Source: Ligilactobacillus apodemi DSM 16634 = JCM 16172
Lineage (GTDB): Bacteria; Bacillota; Bacilli; Lactobacillales; Lactobacillaceae
Reading direction: 5' to 3'
DNA length: 64,000 bases
Assembly (NCBI RefSeq): GCF_001434405.1
Contig: NZ_AZFT01000053.1
Coordinates: 908,294 to 972,293 of the forward strand
Shown here: piece after piece, positions 9,282-18,202 of the stretch
Layout of the letters: each line of letters begins with the position of its first letter
Position numbering within the stretch: the first letter of the stretch is position 1
The notes under the pieces: generated by a model
What the model was told of the DNA's origin: nothing
The model's input: only the letters and a program-made list of their open reading frames with translations
Databases searched by the model: none
Translations under genes and position numbers: made by a program

Positions 9282-10286
9282 TCATTGATCTTTTTCGCTT
9301 AAATAACTTGCTACGATCTCATCACGACGCACTAAAAATTCTTCATTATCGGCAGTTGGATGGACCCGATTGCTTAACACGATCAATGCATTTTGTCCTT
9401 TTTGATCAAGCAACATAAACGTCCCAGTAAAACCAGTATGGTACAAACAAGGTGTATTAGTTGAGTCATAACGCAAGTCCCAGCCAAGTGAACGTTTTAA
9501 TGTTTTAGTAGGTGTTTGATCAGCAAATAAATTTACGATCGTTTGTGGCTGCAACACAGCGGTATTTTTTTCAGGCGCTAACATCCACTTAGTAAATGTC
9601 ACTAGATCTGCTAAACTCGCAAAAAGGCCTGCTGAGCCACAGTGTTCTTTTAAAACATAGGCTTTCGGATCATGAACGACTCCTTTGATCAAGCCACGTT
9701 TAGCGGTAAGCTCAGTCGGAACACAACGTGCCTTTTCTGGGGTAAAGGTCGCATCAGACATGTTTAAAGGTGCTAATACTTCTTTAGTGATCACTTGTTG
9801 AACTGGATATTGGTAAAATTGTTCAATGATCTGCCCTAATAAGATCAAACCAATATCTGCATAAACAACTTTTTTACCTAACCAAGCAGCTGGTTTTAAA
9901 GTATATAACGCCGCCATCAGTTCTGTGGCATTTAATTCATCTCTATTTTTTATATAACCACTCAAAGCCGAAGTATGCGTCAACAAGTGTCTTAAAGTGA
10001 CCCGCTCATCAGTAAACTTAGGCAAATATTTAGCGACTGGGTCATCGATTTTCAATGCGCCTTGTTCGGCTAATTTTAAAATAACCGTAGTGGTTCCGAT
10101 CACCTTGGTCAAAGAAGCTAGATCATACAATGCTCCTTTTTTTAGAGGCTCTACAGTCGGAACTAATTGTGCGTCCCCAAAGACTTCGGTTTGAAGCTGA
10201 CCTTGATGTAGATATGCATAAGAAACACCTGGGACAACTTTTTCAGTCACCAGTCGATGGAGTAATGTTGTTGTTTGTTCGTTCAT
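9282..10286 (-). CDS. beta-lactamase-family serine hydrolase
   Basis: 334-residue protein of the class C beta-lactamase/DD-peptidase-like family. The nucleophile motif is S58-L-T-K61, the second motif is Y142-A-D (family usually YxN), and the third is HTGFTG near residue 285. No signal peptide is visible, so it probably acts in the cytoplasm, or is an esterase-like enzyme rather than a drug-resistance factor; substrate unknown. It starts on the last base of the upstream phosphatase stop, so the two are coupled. Confidence 0.82.
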   Translation of the reverse strand: MNEQTTTLLHRLVTEKVVPGVSYAYLHQGQLQTEVFGDAQLVPTVEPLKKGALYDLASLTKVIGTTTVILKLAEQGALKIDDPVAKYLPKFTDERVTLRHLLTHTSALSGYIKNRDELNATELMAALYTLKPAAWLGKKVVYADIGLILLGQIIEQFYQYPVQQVITKEVLAPLNMSDATFTPEKARCVPTELTAKRGLIKGVVHDPKAYVLKEHCGSAGLFASLADLVTFTKWMLAPEKNTAVLQPQTIVNLFADQTPTKTLKRSLGWDLRYDSTNTPCLYHTGFTGTFMLLDQKGQNALIVLSNRVHPTADNEEFLVRRDEIVASYLSEKDQ

Positions 10287-10945
10287 CAGTTTTCCTCTTG
10301 CTTTAATTGGTTGATATAAATTATTTTAAACTCGCTATTTTCATAATCAACGCGACTAGCACGTGAATTATCGACTAAAAATAGCGGAACATCTCCATTC
10401 AAAGCCTCTAAAAAGTTTGATAAGATCAACCCATGTGTAACGATCAAAATATTACAGTCTTCTCCTTCGTATTCACAAGCAATCGTTTTCAACGCTCGCG
10501 TAAAGCGCTGCTCTAGATGAACTGAAGTCTCTATTTCTTCTTCACCATCCATTGTACGGAAAAGTTCCGTTAATTCAGAAACATGTTCTTCATTGGCAAA
10601 AGCGCGCACGATCTGCCGAATCCCTAACGTTCGTAAAGCCGTGGGGATCATCTTAAGATTTTTGGCCTCTTCAAACTTACCAAAACTCAATTCCCTAAGA
10701 TCTGGATCACAATAGATCCGGGGATGCCCACACTTATTTTCATCTAAAATATAGCGCGCAGTTTCTTGGGTGCGCTTTAAATCACTGGTATACACCGCTC
10801 TAAAGCGAATATTTTCTAATTCCTTGCCTAACCGCTTGGCCATGCGGATTCCTTTTTTAGTTAAGGGCGAATTAGTTGTTCCTTGCAACCGACGCGAACG
10901 ATTTAATTTTGTTTGTCCATGTCGAACTAAATAAAAGTGAATCAC
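10286..10945 (-). CDS. histidine phosphatase family protein (phosphoglycerate-mutase-like)
   Basis: 219 residues. Phosphorylated histidine H9 lies in VRHGQTKLN, a second RTQET motif follows, and the second catalytic histidine is in VTHGLIL. These mark the branch-2-like phosphatase superfamily, but not the true cofactor-dependent mutase, so the substrate cannot be named. The start is GTG (GTGATTCAC), with GGTG and AGGA bases just before it. Coupled with the downstream serine hydrolase by a one-base overlap. Confidence 0.85.
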   Translation of the reverse strand: MIHFYLVRHGQTKLNRSRRLQGTTNSPLTKKGIRMAKRLGKELENIRFRAVYTSDLKRTQETARYILDENKCGHPRIYCDPDLRELSFGKFEEAKNLKMIPTALRTLGIRQIVRAFANEEHVSELTELFRTMDGEEEIETSVHLEQRFTRALKTIACEYEGEDCNILIVTHGLILSNFLEALNGDVPLFLVDNSRASRVDYENSEFKIIYINQLKQEEN

Positions 10946-11066
10946 TCCTACTTCACCAACTCTCTTAAATAAAACTCTTGAATATTATTATAGTTTTTTG
11001 ACCCAAAACATGCCAAGTATTTTATCGCCGATTACTCAAATATCCAAACTAACTTTAGCTCTACAA

Positions 11067-11115
11067 TAAAAAAATGTCTTTTAGCAATGAGTTTTCTCAT
11101 TGCTAAAAGACATTT
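11067..11115 (-). terminator. terminator after the MFS gene
   Basis: A perfect 20-base stem with a four-base loop, followed on the minus strand by seven T. Because the upstream side has an ATG-rich A-run as well, it may also stop plus-strand transcripts. Confidence 0.92.
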
Positions 11116-11131
11116 AGTAGTTGATTCATTT

Positions 11132-12340
11132 TTAAGCAGCTGTTGCACGACGCATTTTTAAGATCAAGATCAAATTGATAAACATCAGCATTGCTGTAAC
11201 AACAAAGACTGCTTGATAATCAAAGAGCCCTGAAATAAAAGCCCCCATCATTGAACCGATCATCGAACCAGCTGCTTGAAAAGATTGGTTATAACTAAAG
11301 ATCCGCCCAAAGGCTTCGCGAGGCACACTGATCGTTAAAACTGTTTGGACCGCTGGCAAAAGTGCAGCATTGGCTATTCCTAATAAAAAGCGCCAAAATC
11401 CTAGCGTCCACGGCGAACTTACAAAATACATCGGAATAAACACTAGTGTAGCCGCTACTAACCCTAAGGTCAAAATTTTTAACGGCCCTACACTATCCAT
11501 TTTGACACCTAAACGTGAGGCTACTAATAAAGTCCCAAATCCTGGCATGGCAGCCACAATCCCACTGGCAAGCGAGACGTTACCGGCACCATGCATCAAT
11601 GATTTAACTAGCAAACTGACGATCGGGGCGATCGACATTAGCGCCGATTGCACAAATAATGTTGTGACAAACATCGTAAAAATCAAATTCTTATTTTCAA
11701 GTTGCCGAAAAATTTCTTTCATCGGCTTCATTTTTTTTGCAGGGATCGGCGTAAAGTGTTCCTTAGTATTAAAGAGTGTCAATAAAAAGACGATCCCCAT
11801 CATAGCACCACAAACAAAAAAGGTCACGCGATAACCGGCAAAACCGGCTAGTAAGCCCCCGACTAAAGGTCCTAACAGATTCCCAGTCACATTGGCTGTC
11901 ATCATATTAGCCATGACAGACCCTGACCGTTCATGTGGTGTCTCACCAGCAATAAAAGCTACTGCATTATTGATATAGCCCGAAAAAGCACCTTGAATAA
12001 ACCGAAGTAACACGATCGTCCAAGCATGGTGAACTAAGCCGACTGCAAAAATCGTGAAAGTCATCACCCCAGATGCTCTCAAACACATTAATTTACGTCC
12101 CTTTTGATCGGCTAAACTTCCCCAAAGTGGCGAAACGATCGCTTGAGCTAAGTATGTAACTGCAAATGCTAACCCTGAATAAAGGTTCAATTCAAATTTT
12201 CCATAGGGATACAAAGTTTCGATATAAAGCGCCATAAAAGGCATCGTCATCGAAAAATTCAATCCGGTCATAAAGCAACCGATCCACAGCGTGATAAAAG
12301 TTTTGCGCCAGGAAGCTGGTTGCTTTGCTTCTGTTGCCAT
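11132..12340 (-). CDS. MFS multidrug-type efflux transporter
   Basis: 402 residues from the ATG at 12340, which has a GGGAGG site; six upstream in-frame codons are dropped. About twelve membrane helices with the MFS loop 2-3 motif GSLADQKGRKLM (near residue 80), and a charged central loop (about 190-215, KKMKPMKEIF). It resembles the drug:H+ antiporter group (NorA/PmrA-like), but the substrate cannot be read from sequence. Single gene with its own terminator. Confidence 0.85.
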   Translation of the reverse strand: MATEAKQPASWRKTFITLWIGCFMTGLNFSMTMPFMALYIETLYPYGKFELNLYSGLAFAVTYLAQAIVSPLWGSLADQKGRKLMCLRASGVMTFTIFAVGLVHHAWTIVLLRFIQGAFSGYINNAVAFIAGETPHERSGSVMANMMTANVTGNLLGPLVGGLLAGFAGYRVTFFVCGAMMGIVFLLTLFNTKEHFTPIPAKKMKPMKEIFRQLENKNLIFTMFVTTLFVQSALMSIAPIVSLLVKSLMHGAGNVSLASGIVAAMPGFGTLLVASRLGVKMDSVGPLKILTLGLVAATLVFIPMYFVSSPWTLGFWRFLLGIANAALLPAVQTVLTISVPREAFGRIFSYNQSFQAAGSMIGSMMGAFISGLFDYQAVFVVTAMLMFINLILILKMRRATAA

Positions 12341-12411
12341 AAAAATTCCTCCCTGCAATATCTAACACTCTAGCAAAAAAAAGAAAAAAATACAATCAAC
12401 ATTTAGCACAC

Positions 12412-12452
12412 AAAAAAAGAACGATTTTACTAGAGTAAGTAAAACCGTCCTT
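12412..12452 (-). terminator. terminator after the glutamine ABC operon
   Basis: A 15-base stem with two G-U pairs (AAGGACGGTTTTACT against AGTAAAATCGTTCTT on the minus strand), ending in TTTTTTT. Confidence 0.9.
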
Positions 12453-12461
12453 GAGTGAATA

Positions 12462-13202
12462 TTAGATATTAATAACTTTTTCTAAGAATGATTTGGTCCG
12501 CTCGTGTTGTGGGTTTTCAAAGATATCTTGTGGTTTGCCCACTTCGACCACATGACCATCTGCCATAAAGACAACTCGATCAGCCACTTCTTTAGCAAAG
12601 CCCATTTCGTGGGTAACCACGACCATGGTCATCCCTTCTTTAGCTAAATCTTTCATAACTTCCAACACATCGCCGACCATTTCTGGGTCAAGGGCTGAAG
12701 TTGGTTCATCAAAGAGCATCACATCAGGGTTCATTGCCAACGCGCGTGCGATCGCAACCCGTTGTTTTTGCCCCCCAGAAAGTGAGTTAGGCATTGCATC
12801 AAATTTATCCGATAAGCCAACTGTTGCTAAAAGTTCTTTAGCTTTAGCTTGTGCTTCTTCTTTGGTCATTTTACCCAATTCAACAGGGGCTAACATAATG
12901 TTTTCACCAACACTTAAGTTATTGAATAAGTTAAAGTGTTGGAACACCATCCCGATATTTTCGCGAGCTTTATCGATATTTGTTTTTGGATCACTGATAT
13001 CATTGCCGTCGATCACGATCGAGCCTGAAGTTGGTTCTTCGAGTTTATTTAAGCACCGTAAAAGCGTACTTTTACCCGAACCAGAAGGCCCGATCAAAAC
13101 GACAACTTCATTATTAGCAACTTTAAAATCAATACCCTTCAAAACATGGTTTGAACCATAGTTTTTCTTTAAATTAGTAACATTAACTTTTAAATCTGTC
13201 AT
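12462..13202 (-). CDS. glnQ: amino acid ABC transporter ATP-binding protein
   Basis: 246-residue ATPase of the polar amino acid uptake family. Walker [10 protein letters not shown] (38-46), signature LSGGQ (139-143), Walker B with DEPT (163-166), H-loop in VVTHEMGF. It starts on the last base of the upstream gene encoding the fused binding protein/permease, so the two form one importer. Glutamine or glutamate is the likely substrate by family, but arginine or another polar amino acid is possible. The symbol is by family resemblance. Confidence 0.9.
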   Translation of the reverse strand: MTDLKVNVTNLKKNYGSNHVLKGIDFKVANNEVVVLIGPSGSGKSTLLRCLNKLEEPTSGSIVIDGNDISDPKTNIDKARENIGMVFQHFNLFNNLSVGENIMLAPVELGKMTKEEAQAKAKELLATVGLSDKFDAMPNSLSGGQKQRVAIARALAMNPDVMLFDEPTSALDPEMVGDVLEVMKDLAKEGMTMVVVTHEMGFAKEVADRVVFMADGHVVEVGKPQDIFENPQHERTKSFLEKVINI

Positions 13203-14665
13203 TAGTTATTGATCCTCCGTTCGATCCATTTAGAAAGTAACGTCAAACCTGTGATGATCACGAGGTAGATCACAGCGACGATCGCCCACACTCTAAACCC
13301 TTCTAAGTTACGGGCAATAATGATTTTACCTGTTTGAGTCAATTCTAACAAGCCAATTACAGATAAAATCGAAGTATCTTTAAGGGTAATGATAAATTGG
13401 TTAATGAATGAAGGGATCATCAACTTGATACCTTGTGGCAAGATGACCCGCCGCATTGATTTACCAAATGGCATCCCTAAACTTCGAGCGGCTTCCATTT
13501 GTCCTTTATCGACCGATTCGATCCCGCCTTTAACAAATGCAGCCGTGTAGGCACCTTCGTTTAACATCAAAGTGATCACACCTGCTAAAAAGGCTGGAAC
13601 TTTAGTACCGATCAAAGTTGGGACCCCGTTATAAATAAAGAGTGCCAACACGATCAATGGTAACCCACGGAAAATATAAATGATCGTCGTTGAAAGGCCA
13701 CGGCAGAATTTGTTAGGTAATACACCTAATAAACCGATCAAGACCCCAAAAATAGTTGCACAGAAAATACCAACAACTGTCAATTTCAAAGTTTCCAAGA
13801 TCCCTGAGATAAAGGCCGATTTATTTTCCTTTAAGATCCCCATCACAGTACGATCTTCACTTGATGAACTTGAGCTTGTATCTTTAGCCTTTGTTTCAGA
13901 AGTTGCTGTACCAGAAGTATACTTCTTAATGATCTTTTCATATTGGCCATTAGCTTTTAATTTAGCTAAACCTTCATTAAACATCTTTAGCAACTCTTGG
14001 TTTTCGCCCTTTTTAACAGCAAAACCGACTTCGGTTGTGTTAGTTGGCTTCGTAACAACTTTAAGTCCTAAGCCATTCTTGATCGCATAAGACATCACAG
14101 CACTATCTTCAAAACAGGCTGCCGAATTACCATTGATAACATCATTATAAACACTGTCTGAATCATCAAAAGTTACGACCTCAAAACCATACTTATCTTT
14201 GATCGAGTTCGCATAATCTGCCCCAGCTGTACCTGTTTTAACAGCAACACGCTTGCCCTTTAATTCAGAGAGACTCTTGATCCCACTACCTTCTTTGACC
14301 GCCATAACGATCCCAGCAGAATAATATGGATCGGAGAAATCAAATTTTTGTTTCCGTTCTTCGGTGATCGACATCCCTGCGATCATCCCATCTGCTTGTC
14401 CAGCAGTAACCGATTGAACGGCAGCATTAAAACCGACGGGCCTGATATTGACCTTAAACCCTTCTTCTTTAGCGATTGCTTTTAGAAGTTCAATATCGAT
14501 CCCGACGTATTTATTTTGTGTATTGGCATATACAAAAGGGGGAAAAGTTACATCCGTGTCGATCGTATATGTCTTTTCTGCAGCTTGAACATGATTATTT
14601 TGACCAAAAAAGCCTAAAATAAACAAACCACAGACTGCACTTAGTATTGCAATAAACTTCTTCAT
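13202..14665 (-). CDS. glnP: fused amino acid-binding protein and ABC permease
   Basis: 487 residues in two parts. Residues 1-28 are a signal peptide/anchor; about 32-255 form a type-2 periplasmic-binding fold ([32 protein letters not shown]); then a Ser-rich linker near 262-272; then a permease of about five helices with the EAA loop [21 protein letters not shown]. The fusion dispenses with a separate receptor, as in the GlnPQ systems of lactic acid bacteria. Coupled to the ATPase by a TAATG overlap. Good AGGGGA ribosome site. Confidence 0.92.
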   Translation of the reverse strand: MKKFIAILSAVCGLFILGFFGQNNHVQAAEKTYTIDTDVTFPPFVYANTQNKYVGIDIELLKAIAKEEGFKVNIRPVGFNAAVQSVTAGQADGMIAGMSITEERKQKFDFSDPYYSAGIVMAVKEGSGIKSLSELKGKRVAVKTGTAGADYANSIKDKYGFEVVTFDDSDSVYNDVINGNSAACFEDSAVMSYAIKNGLGLKVVTKPTNTTEVGFAVKKGENQELLKMFNEGLAKLKANGQYEKIIKKYTSGTATSETKAKDTSSSSSSEDRTVMGILKENKSAFISGILETLKLTVVGIFCATIFGVLIGLLGVLPNKFCRGLSTTIIYIFRGLPLIVLALFIYNGVPTLIGTKVPAFLAGVITLMLNEGAYTAAFVKGGIESVDKGQMEAARSLGMPFGKSMRRVILPQGIKLMIPSFINQFIITLKDTSILSVIGLLELTQTGKIIIARNLEGFRVWAIVAVIYLVIITGLTLLSKWIERRINN

Positions 14666-14701
14666 GGGAACTCCCCTTTACATTAGAATTAATATAAAAT
14701 A

Positions 14702-14710
14702 ATTATAGCA
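14702..14710 (-). promoter_or_regulatory. extended -10 of the glutamine ABC operon
   Basis: The minus strand reads TGCTATAAT about 37 bases before the gene, a perfect extended -10 element; no clear -35. The gap from 14712 to 14993 is AT-rich and holds no gene that I can see. Confidence 0.55.
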
Positions 14711-14989
14711 CAATTTTTGTCAGAAGATAGTACATGGCTTAAAAAATGATAACTTTACGCTTAGAATTCATATCAAAAAAAGCTTAAAAAAGCTTATTAA
14801 ACTCCCATTTTCGCCTTTTTTTAACTGCAAAAATTAAATTTTGATTATAAAAAATTAGATGTCACTCGTTTTATACTTGATTTCAAACCAAGAAATATTG
14901 TTATATCAACTTTTATTACATTTTACTATCTCTTTAAAAGCTAACTTTGCTATGTGACAAAACATAACATTACAACTCCGAAAAAACAC

Positions 14990-15020
14990 TAAAAAACAGA
15001 GTTGCTTAACAACTCTGTTT
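14990..15020 (-). terminator. terminator after the YjeM-like permease
   Basis: An 11-base perfect stem (AAACAGAGTTG) with a five-base loop, followed on the minus strand by TTTTTT. Confidence 0.9.
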
Positions 15021-15024
15021 CACA

Positions 15025-16506
15025 TTATTTTCCTTTAACTGTTAAACGTTGATAAAATAACCAAGCCACTACACCAAAGAATACTGGCCCAATGATCGTC
15101 CAAAAGGCGGTATCATATTGATGTTCTAAAATCGGTTCAACACAAGTGAAAATGATCCCCGCAGCTAACACGATCATTACAAAAATAGTGATAATATTAG
15201 TCCACAATTGACTCTTATATACTTCAAACGGACGTTCAATATCTTTTTTCTTTTTAAAGAATGGAAAGGCACCGATCAAGAAAAGATAGGGGCAACTGGT
15301 GGAAACATTAGCCATATCAGTTAAGATCGTGTAGAATTTTTGCGCAGCAGAACCACCAAAAGCAACTAAAAAGATAAAGACACACACGATTCCAGCTTGT
15401 AACCACATGGAAAAGGCTGGCATCCCAGCACGATTCAATTTAGTCATTTTTTTAGGCCAAAGTTTTTGATCTGAACCAAGGATAAAGGACTTGATCGGAG
15501 AGTAAACCAAAATGAAAAAGGCCCCTAAATAACCAATAAACATCCCTAACCCAGCAAAACGAGTCATTAGATCCCCTAGTAATAAACTGGTACTATTTGA
15601 TAAGTGGAGAGAATTTCCTAAAACTACCCCTAAATTATTCATTAAAACATATGTAATATTACCTAAATTAGCATTTTTATTCCCAATTACGCTTTGCCAG
15701 TTAGTACTGATCCCCCACATAAGAATCATCAATGAGTAACTCAATGCGATCACAACAGTTGAAATAATAACCGCCTTAGGGAATGTCTTAGCTGGTTTAT
15801 CAACATCATCCATGACGCCCCCCATTGATTCCATTCCGGCATAAGCAAAAATTGCATAGACAATAAATGATAGTAAGGCGATCGTCGTACTAAATTCTGG
15901 ATTAGGTGAAGTTGTAAAACTGCTCAACCCGTGGATCGGTTGGGCAAGTTTACCATGATTCATTACTAGAATAATGATACTTGCCAAACAAAAGATCACA
16001 TTTAACGCGATCGTAAAAATCCCACCGATCGAACCAATTTTTGCAATAAAGTCCATCCCACGTGTACAAAAGAAAGTAATAGCTAAGATCCAAATGATCC
16101 CTAATAATCCGATCGTTTGGGTCGCATCTAAACCAAATAAGTGCCATGAGCCCGTTTTGTCAGCCCCCGAAAGTAAAGCTGACAAGGGGATCCAAACTTT
16201 TGAAGAAGTTGAAACTAACCAAACGACCCACGAAGATAACCAAATAAATGTGCCAATAAATGCCATTTTCTCATCGATCGAACCCGCTAACCACGAATAG
16301 ATCCCACCTTTGGCTTCTTTAAATGCAGCCCCATATTCAGCCAACATCAAAGAACAAGGCAAGAAAAACAAAAGCGAGGCTACGATATACCATAAAATAC
16401 TCCCATACCCCATTTGTTCATAAGCTACCGTAGTATTGGCAAAACCAAAGATAGCTGAGAAAATCATCATGACCAAGCCAAACAGCTTGATTTTATCTTT
16501 TTTCAT
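15025..16506 (-). CDS. yjeM: amino acid permease, YjeM-like (APC superfamily)
   Basis: 493 residues with about twelve membrane helices and no signal peptide. N-terminal FGLVMMIFSAIFGFANT is the first APC helix with its G-F-A kink; FIVYAIFAYAGMESMGG and the segment WGISTNWQSVIGNKNANLGN strongly recall E. coli YjeM, a member of the glutamate/GABA antiporter branch whose substrate is uncertain to me. Single-gene unit with its own promoter and terminator, next to the glutamine importer and tRNA-Gln. Substrate not assignable. Confidence 0.85.
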   Translation of the reverse strand: MKKDKIKLFGLVMMIFSAIFGFANTTVAYEQMGYGSILWYIVASLLFFLPCSLMLAEYGAAFKEAKGGIYSWLAGSIDEKMAFIGTFIWLSSWVVWLVSTSSKVWIPLSALLSGADKTGSWHLFGLDATQTIGLLGIIWILAITFFCTRGMDFIAKIGSIGGIFTIALNVIFCLASIIILVMNHGKLAQPIHGLSSFTTSPNPEFSTTIALLSFIVYAIFAYAGMESMGGVMDDVDKPAKTFPKAVIISTVVIALSYSLMILMWGISTNWQSVIGNKNANLGNITYVLMNNLGVVLGNSLHLSNSTSLLLGDLMTRFAGLGMFIGYLGAFFILVYSPIKSFILGSDQKLWPKKMTKLNRAGMPAFSMWLQAGIVCVFIFLVAFGGSAAQKFYTILTDMANVSTSCPYLFLIGAFPFFKKKKDIERPFEVYKSQLWTNIITIFVMIVLAAGIIFTCVEPILEHQYDTAFWTIIGPVFFGVVAWLFYQRLTVKGK

Positions 16507-16547
16507 ACTTAACCCTTCTCTATATACAAAATAATTAATTTTTATTC

Positions 16548-16576
16548 ATAATAACTCTTTTTATCCTTTTTAACAA
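16548..16576 (-). promoter_or_regulatory. promoter of the YjeM-like permease
   Basis: On the minus strand TTGTTA (16576-16571) and TATTAT (16553-16548) are spaced by 17 bases, about 42 bases before the gene. Confidence 0.65.
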
Positions 16577-16652
16577 GAGATATTTAAAAATTACTATAGA
16601 TTAATTATGCAAAAAATATTTTTTGCTTGTAATGTAAAAAGCAGTGAAAGTA

Positions 16653-16681
16653 TTGACAACATCAAAACACAGGAATAAACT
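16653..16681 (+). promoter_or_regulatory. promoter of tRNA-Gln
   Basis: Consensus TTGACA (16653-16658), a 17-base spacer, then TAAACT (16676-16681), 20 bases before the mature tRNA. Confidence 0.75.
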
Positions 16682-16700
16682 ATAGTAGTTGAGTTTTTAT

Positions 16701-16773
16701 TGGGCATTCGCCAAATCGGTAAGGCAGTGGACTCTGAATCCATAATTTACAGGTTCGAACCCTGTATGCCCAA
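16701..16773 (+). tRNA. tRNA-Gln (anticodon CTG)
   Basis: Full cloverleaf. The acceptor TGGGCAT pairs with ATGCCCA, starting with the U1-A72 pair typical of tRNA-Gln; the anticodon arm GTGGA-CTCTGAA-TCCAT has T33 followed by CTG; the T arm is ACAGG-TTCGAAC-CCTGT. CCA is not encoded. Gln(CTG) reads CAG only. It is a lone tRNA gene with its own promoter and terminator, not part of an rRNA-linked cluster. Confidence 0.94.
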
Positions 16774-16791
16774 TCGAATATTACATAAAAT

Positions 16792-16829
16792 AAGCACCCA
16801 CTAACATCTAGCGGGTGCTTTCATTTACT
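16792..16829 (+). terminator. terminator of tRNA-Gln
   Basis: AAGCACCC pairs with GGGTGCTT, extended inward by CTA/TAG, and is followed by TTTCATTT on the plus strand. Confidence 0.85.
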
Positions 16830-16834
16830 CTATT

Positions 16835-16874
16835 AAAAAAGTTCCAAGCTTACTACTCAGCTTGGAACTTTTTT
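16835..16874. terminator. terminator of the 107-residue unknown gene
   Basis: A perfect 16-base stem with an A-run and a T-run at its ends, so it can work both ways. It lies directly after the minus-strand gene stop. Confidence 0.92.
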
Positions 16875-16875
16875 A

Positions 16876-17199
16876 CTAACGCCACTTACTTCGTTTTTTA
16901 TGAGAATCCTTATCCTTAACGTAACGATGGGCATGTTTTTTCAAGTACTGCAATAACTTGGTTTCGTTAGCAAATTCACGCGGATGCTTTTGTCCGTGAA
17001 GTCGCAACGTGATTTTATTGATCTTGTCACGCCCAGTCCAGGTGTAACTATGCTCAACAATAAAACGGTTCACAAATTCGCCGTCTTTTTTGCCAAATTT
17101 CAGCACATATACTCTCTCAGGCACTATCAATGGATTAACGTGCTCTTTTTCGTACTCGACACCATGTGCTTGTAAGAAATTCTTTGTTTTCCTTAGCAT
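16876..17199 (-). CDS. unknown basic protein, 107 residues
   Basis: I do not recognise this family. No signal peptide or membrane helix; the protein is rich in Lys, Arg and His, most of all in the C-terminal third (HKKRSKWR end). The middle part (VYVLKFGKK, NRFIVEHSY, KINKITLRLHG) looks like a beta-strand-rich small domain, which with the basic tail suggests nucleic-acid binding, though this is only an inference. It has a GGAGGAGA-type ribosome site before the ATG and its own terminator, and lies between two single tRNA genes. Confidence 0.65.
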   Translation of the reverse strand: MLRKTKNFLQAHGVEYEKEHVNPLIVPERVYVLKFGKKDGEFVNRFIVEHSYTWTGRDKINKITLRLHGQKHPREFANETKLLQYLKKHAHRYVKDKDSHKKRSKWR

Positions 17200-17329
17200 G
17201 TCTCTCCTCCTAACTTGACAGTAATCCTTTTTATCTACCCCACTATTATATCATCTTTTTAGTGCTAGTTCGCCAATAATTGCTTATATTTATAAAATTA
17301 CAAGATTACTATCATATTACTTTTATACT

Positions 17330-17369
17330 AAAGAAGCTGCTGGACACATAAGCATCCAACAGCTTCTTT
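17330..17369 (-). terminator. terminator of tRNA-Glu
   Basis: AAAGAAGCTGTTGGA pairs with TCCAGCAGCTTCTTT (one G-U pair) just after the tRNA on the minus strand. The T-tail is short. Confidence 0.75.
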
Positions 17370-17376
17370 GTGGATA

Positions 17377-17449
17377 TCACCCGTACGGGGATCGAACCCG
17401 TAACTCCGCCTTGAGAGGGCGACGTCTTAACCAATTTGACCAACGGGCA
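17377..17449 (-). tRNA. tRNA-Glu (anticodon CTC)
   Basis: On the minus strand the acceptor TGCCCGT pairs with ACGGGTG (U-G at the end), the anticodon arm is TCGCC-CTCTCAA-GGCGG with T33 and CTC, and the T arm is ACGGG-TTCGATC-CCCGT. The body closely follows Firmicute tRNA-Glu. It reads GAG only. The first base pair U1-G72 is unusual and worth checking. CCA is not encoded. Confidence 0.9.
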
Positions 17450-17464
17450 ATGACTACTCTTACT

Positions 17465-17492
17465 AGTATACTCTCTTTTGCAAGTACGTCAA
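17465..17492 (-). promoter_or_regulatory. promoter of tRNA-Glu
   Basis: On the minus strand TTGACG (17492-17487) and TATACT (17470-17465) are spaced by 16 bases, 15 bases before the tRNA. The -35 abuts the stop codon of the preceding small gene. Confidence 0.75.
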
Positions 17493-17681
17493 CTATTTAA
17501 ATATTTTTTTGCAGACTAACCAAAAATAGTAAACAATAAGGAGACAAGTCCAGCCTGCACAAGCAAGCATGACAAATACTAGTAACTTAGCAGTCACATA
17601 AAAACGTGTAATATACAATAACAAAGTCGCTACACTAGCAACTACGATCCGTAGCCGTAACGCTTTAAGCTCATTTGCCAT
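17493..17681 (-). CDS. small membrane protein, 62 residues
   Basis: Two hydrophobic stretches (about residues 13-32 and 33-55) with a basic start (KALRLR) and end (CKKIFK), so probably two membrane helices with both ends inside. I do not recognise a family. The ATG at 17681 overlaps the end of the phosphodiesterase gene by 11 bases, which suggests coupled expression; it is followed at once by the tRNA-Glu promoter. It could be a real small gene or a chance ORF; position and composition favour real. Confidence 0.6.
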   Translation of the reverse strand: MANELKALRLRIVVASVATLLLYITRFYVTAKLLVFVMLACAGWTCLLIVYYFWLVCKKIFK

Positions 17682-18192
17682 CAAAGGTCACTTGCAATTC
17701 AGGGATCGGTTCTAAGTCACGATTGTAAAATTGAACGTTGATCTGTGTCGGCAGTGATTCAACTAAGGCATAGGTCCCACCGATCGCTTGATATTTGCCC
17801 CGTGGGTAGCTGATACTTCCTGGGTTTAAAATCAATCTGTCCGCAACTTTTTCTACCCCAAGTTGGTGTGTGTGCCCAAAGAAGGCCATATTAGCACCAT
17901 ATTCTTGCATTTCTAATTGAAGTGAATTCAAACCAAAACCCACACCCAACAAATGCCCGTGAACTAACAAGATCTTATCAGTTCCAATAGTAAAGAATTG
18001 TTCTGTTTTTAAATTTTGATCATAGTCACAATTGCCAGAAACCACGTTAAAATGCGTAAAAACTTCATCATCATAAGCCAATTCAGAATCGCCACAATGA
18101 AACATTGCATCGACTTTACCAGCATAGTTAGCAATTAGCTTTTCTAAAATCTCTTTATCACCGTGACTATCACTTACTACTAAATATTTCAT
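17671..18192 (-). CDS. YfcE/MJ0936-type phosphodiesterase
   Basis: Calcineurin-like metallophosphoesterase of 173 residues. Metal ligands are visible in VVSDSHGD (D-x-H), FHCGDSE, SGNCDY and VHGH, with GHTHQ at the end of the set. The start is the ATG at 18192 behind AAAGGAG; ten upstream in-frame codons are discarded. It follows rdgB by 10 bases, an arrangement common in lactobacilli (racE/rdgB/ysnB). Natural substrate unknown; relatives cleave phosphodiesters in vitro. Confidence 0.88.
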   Translation of the reverse strand: MKYLVVSDSHGDKEILEKLIANYAGKVDAMFHCGDSELAYDDEVFTHFNVVSGNCDYDQNLKTEQFFTIGTDKILLVHGHLLGVGFGLNSLQLEMQEYGANMAFFGHTHQLGVEKVADRLILNPGSISYPRGKYQAIGGTYALVESLPTQINVQFYNRDLEPIPELQVTFDGK

Positions 18193-18202
18193 TTTCTCTC
18201 CT

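Noticed and set aside
9282-10286. Serine hydrolase as a beta-lactam resistance enzyme
   Set aside because: No signal peptide, and the family is broad and mostly esterases or peptidases; resistance cannot be claimed from the motifs.
11370-11834. Open frame of 154 codons antisense to the MFS gene
   Set aside because: It mirrors hydrophobic codons of a convincing transporter, has no ribosome site and no recognisable domain. The same holds for other long antisense frames in fab, accD and glnQ.
16675-16690. Second -10 (TATAGT) for tRNA-Gln at 16681-16686
   Set aside because: Spacing to the TTGACA would be 22 bases; TAAACT at 17 bases fits better.
16701-17449. tRNA genes as integration sites of a mobile element
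   Set aside because: No integrase, no duplicated tRNA end and no atypical genes between or next to the tRNAs.
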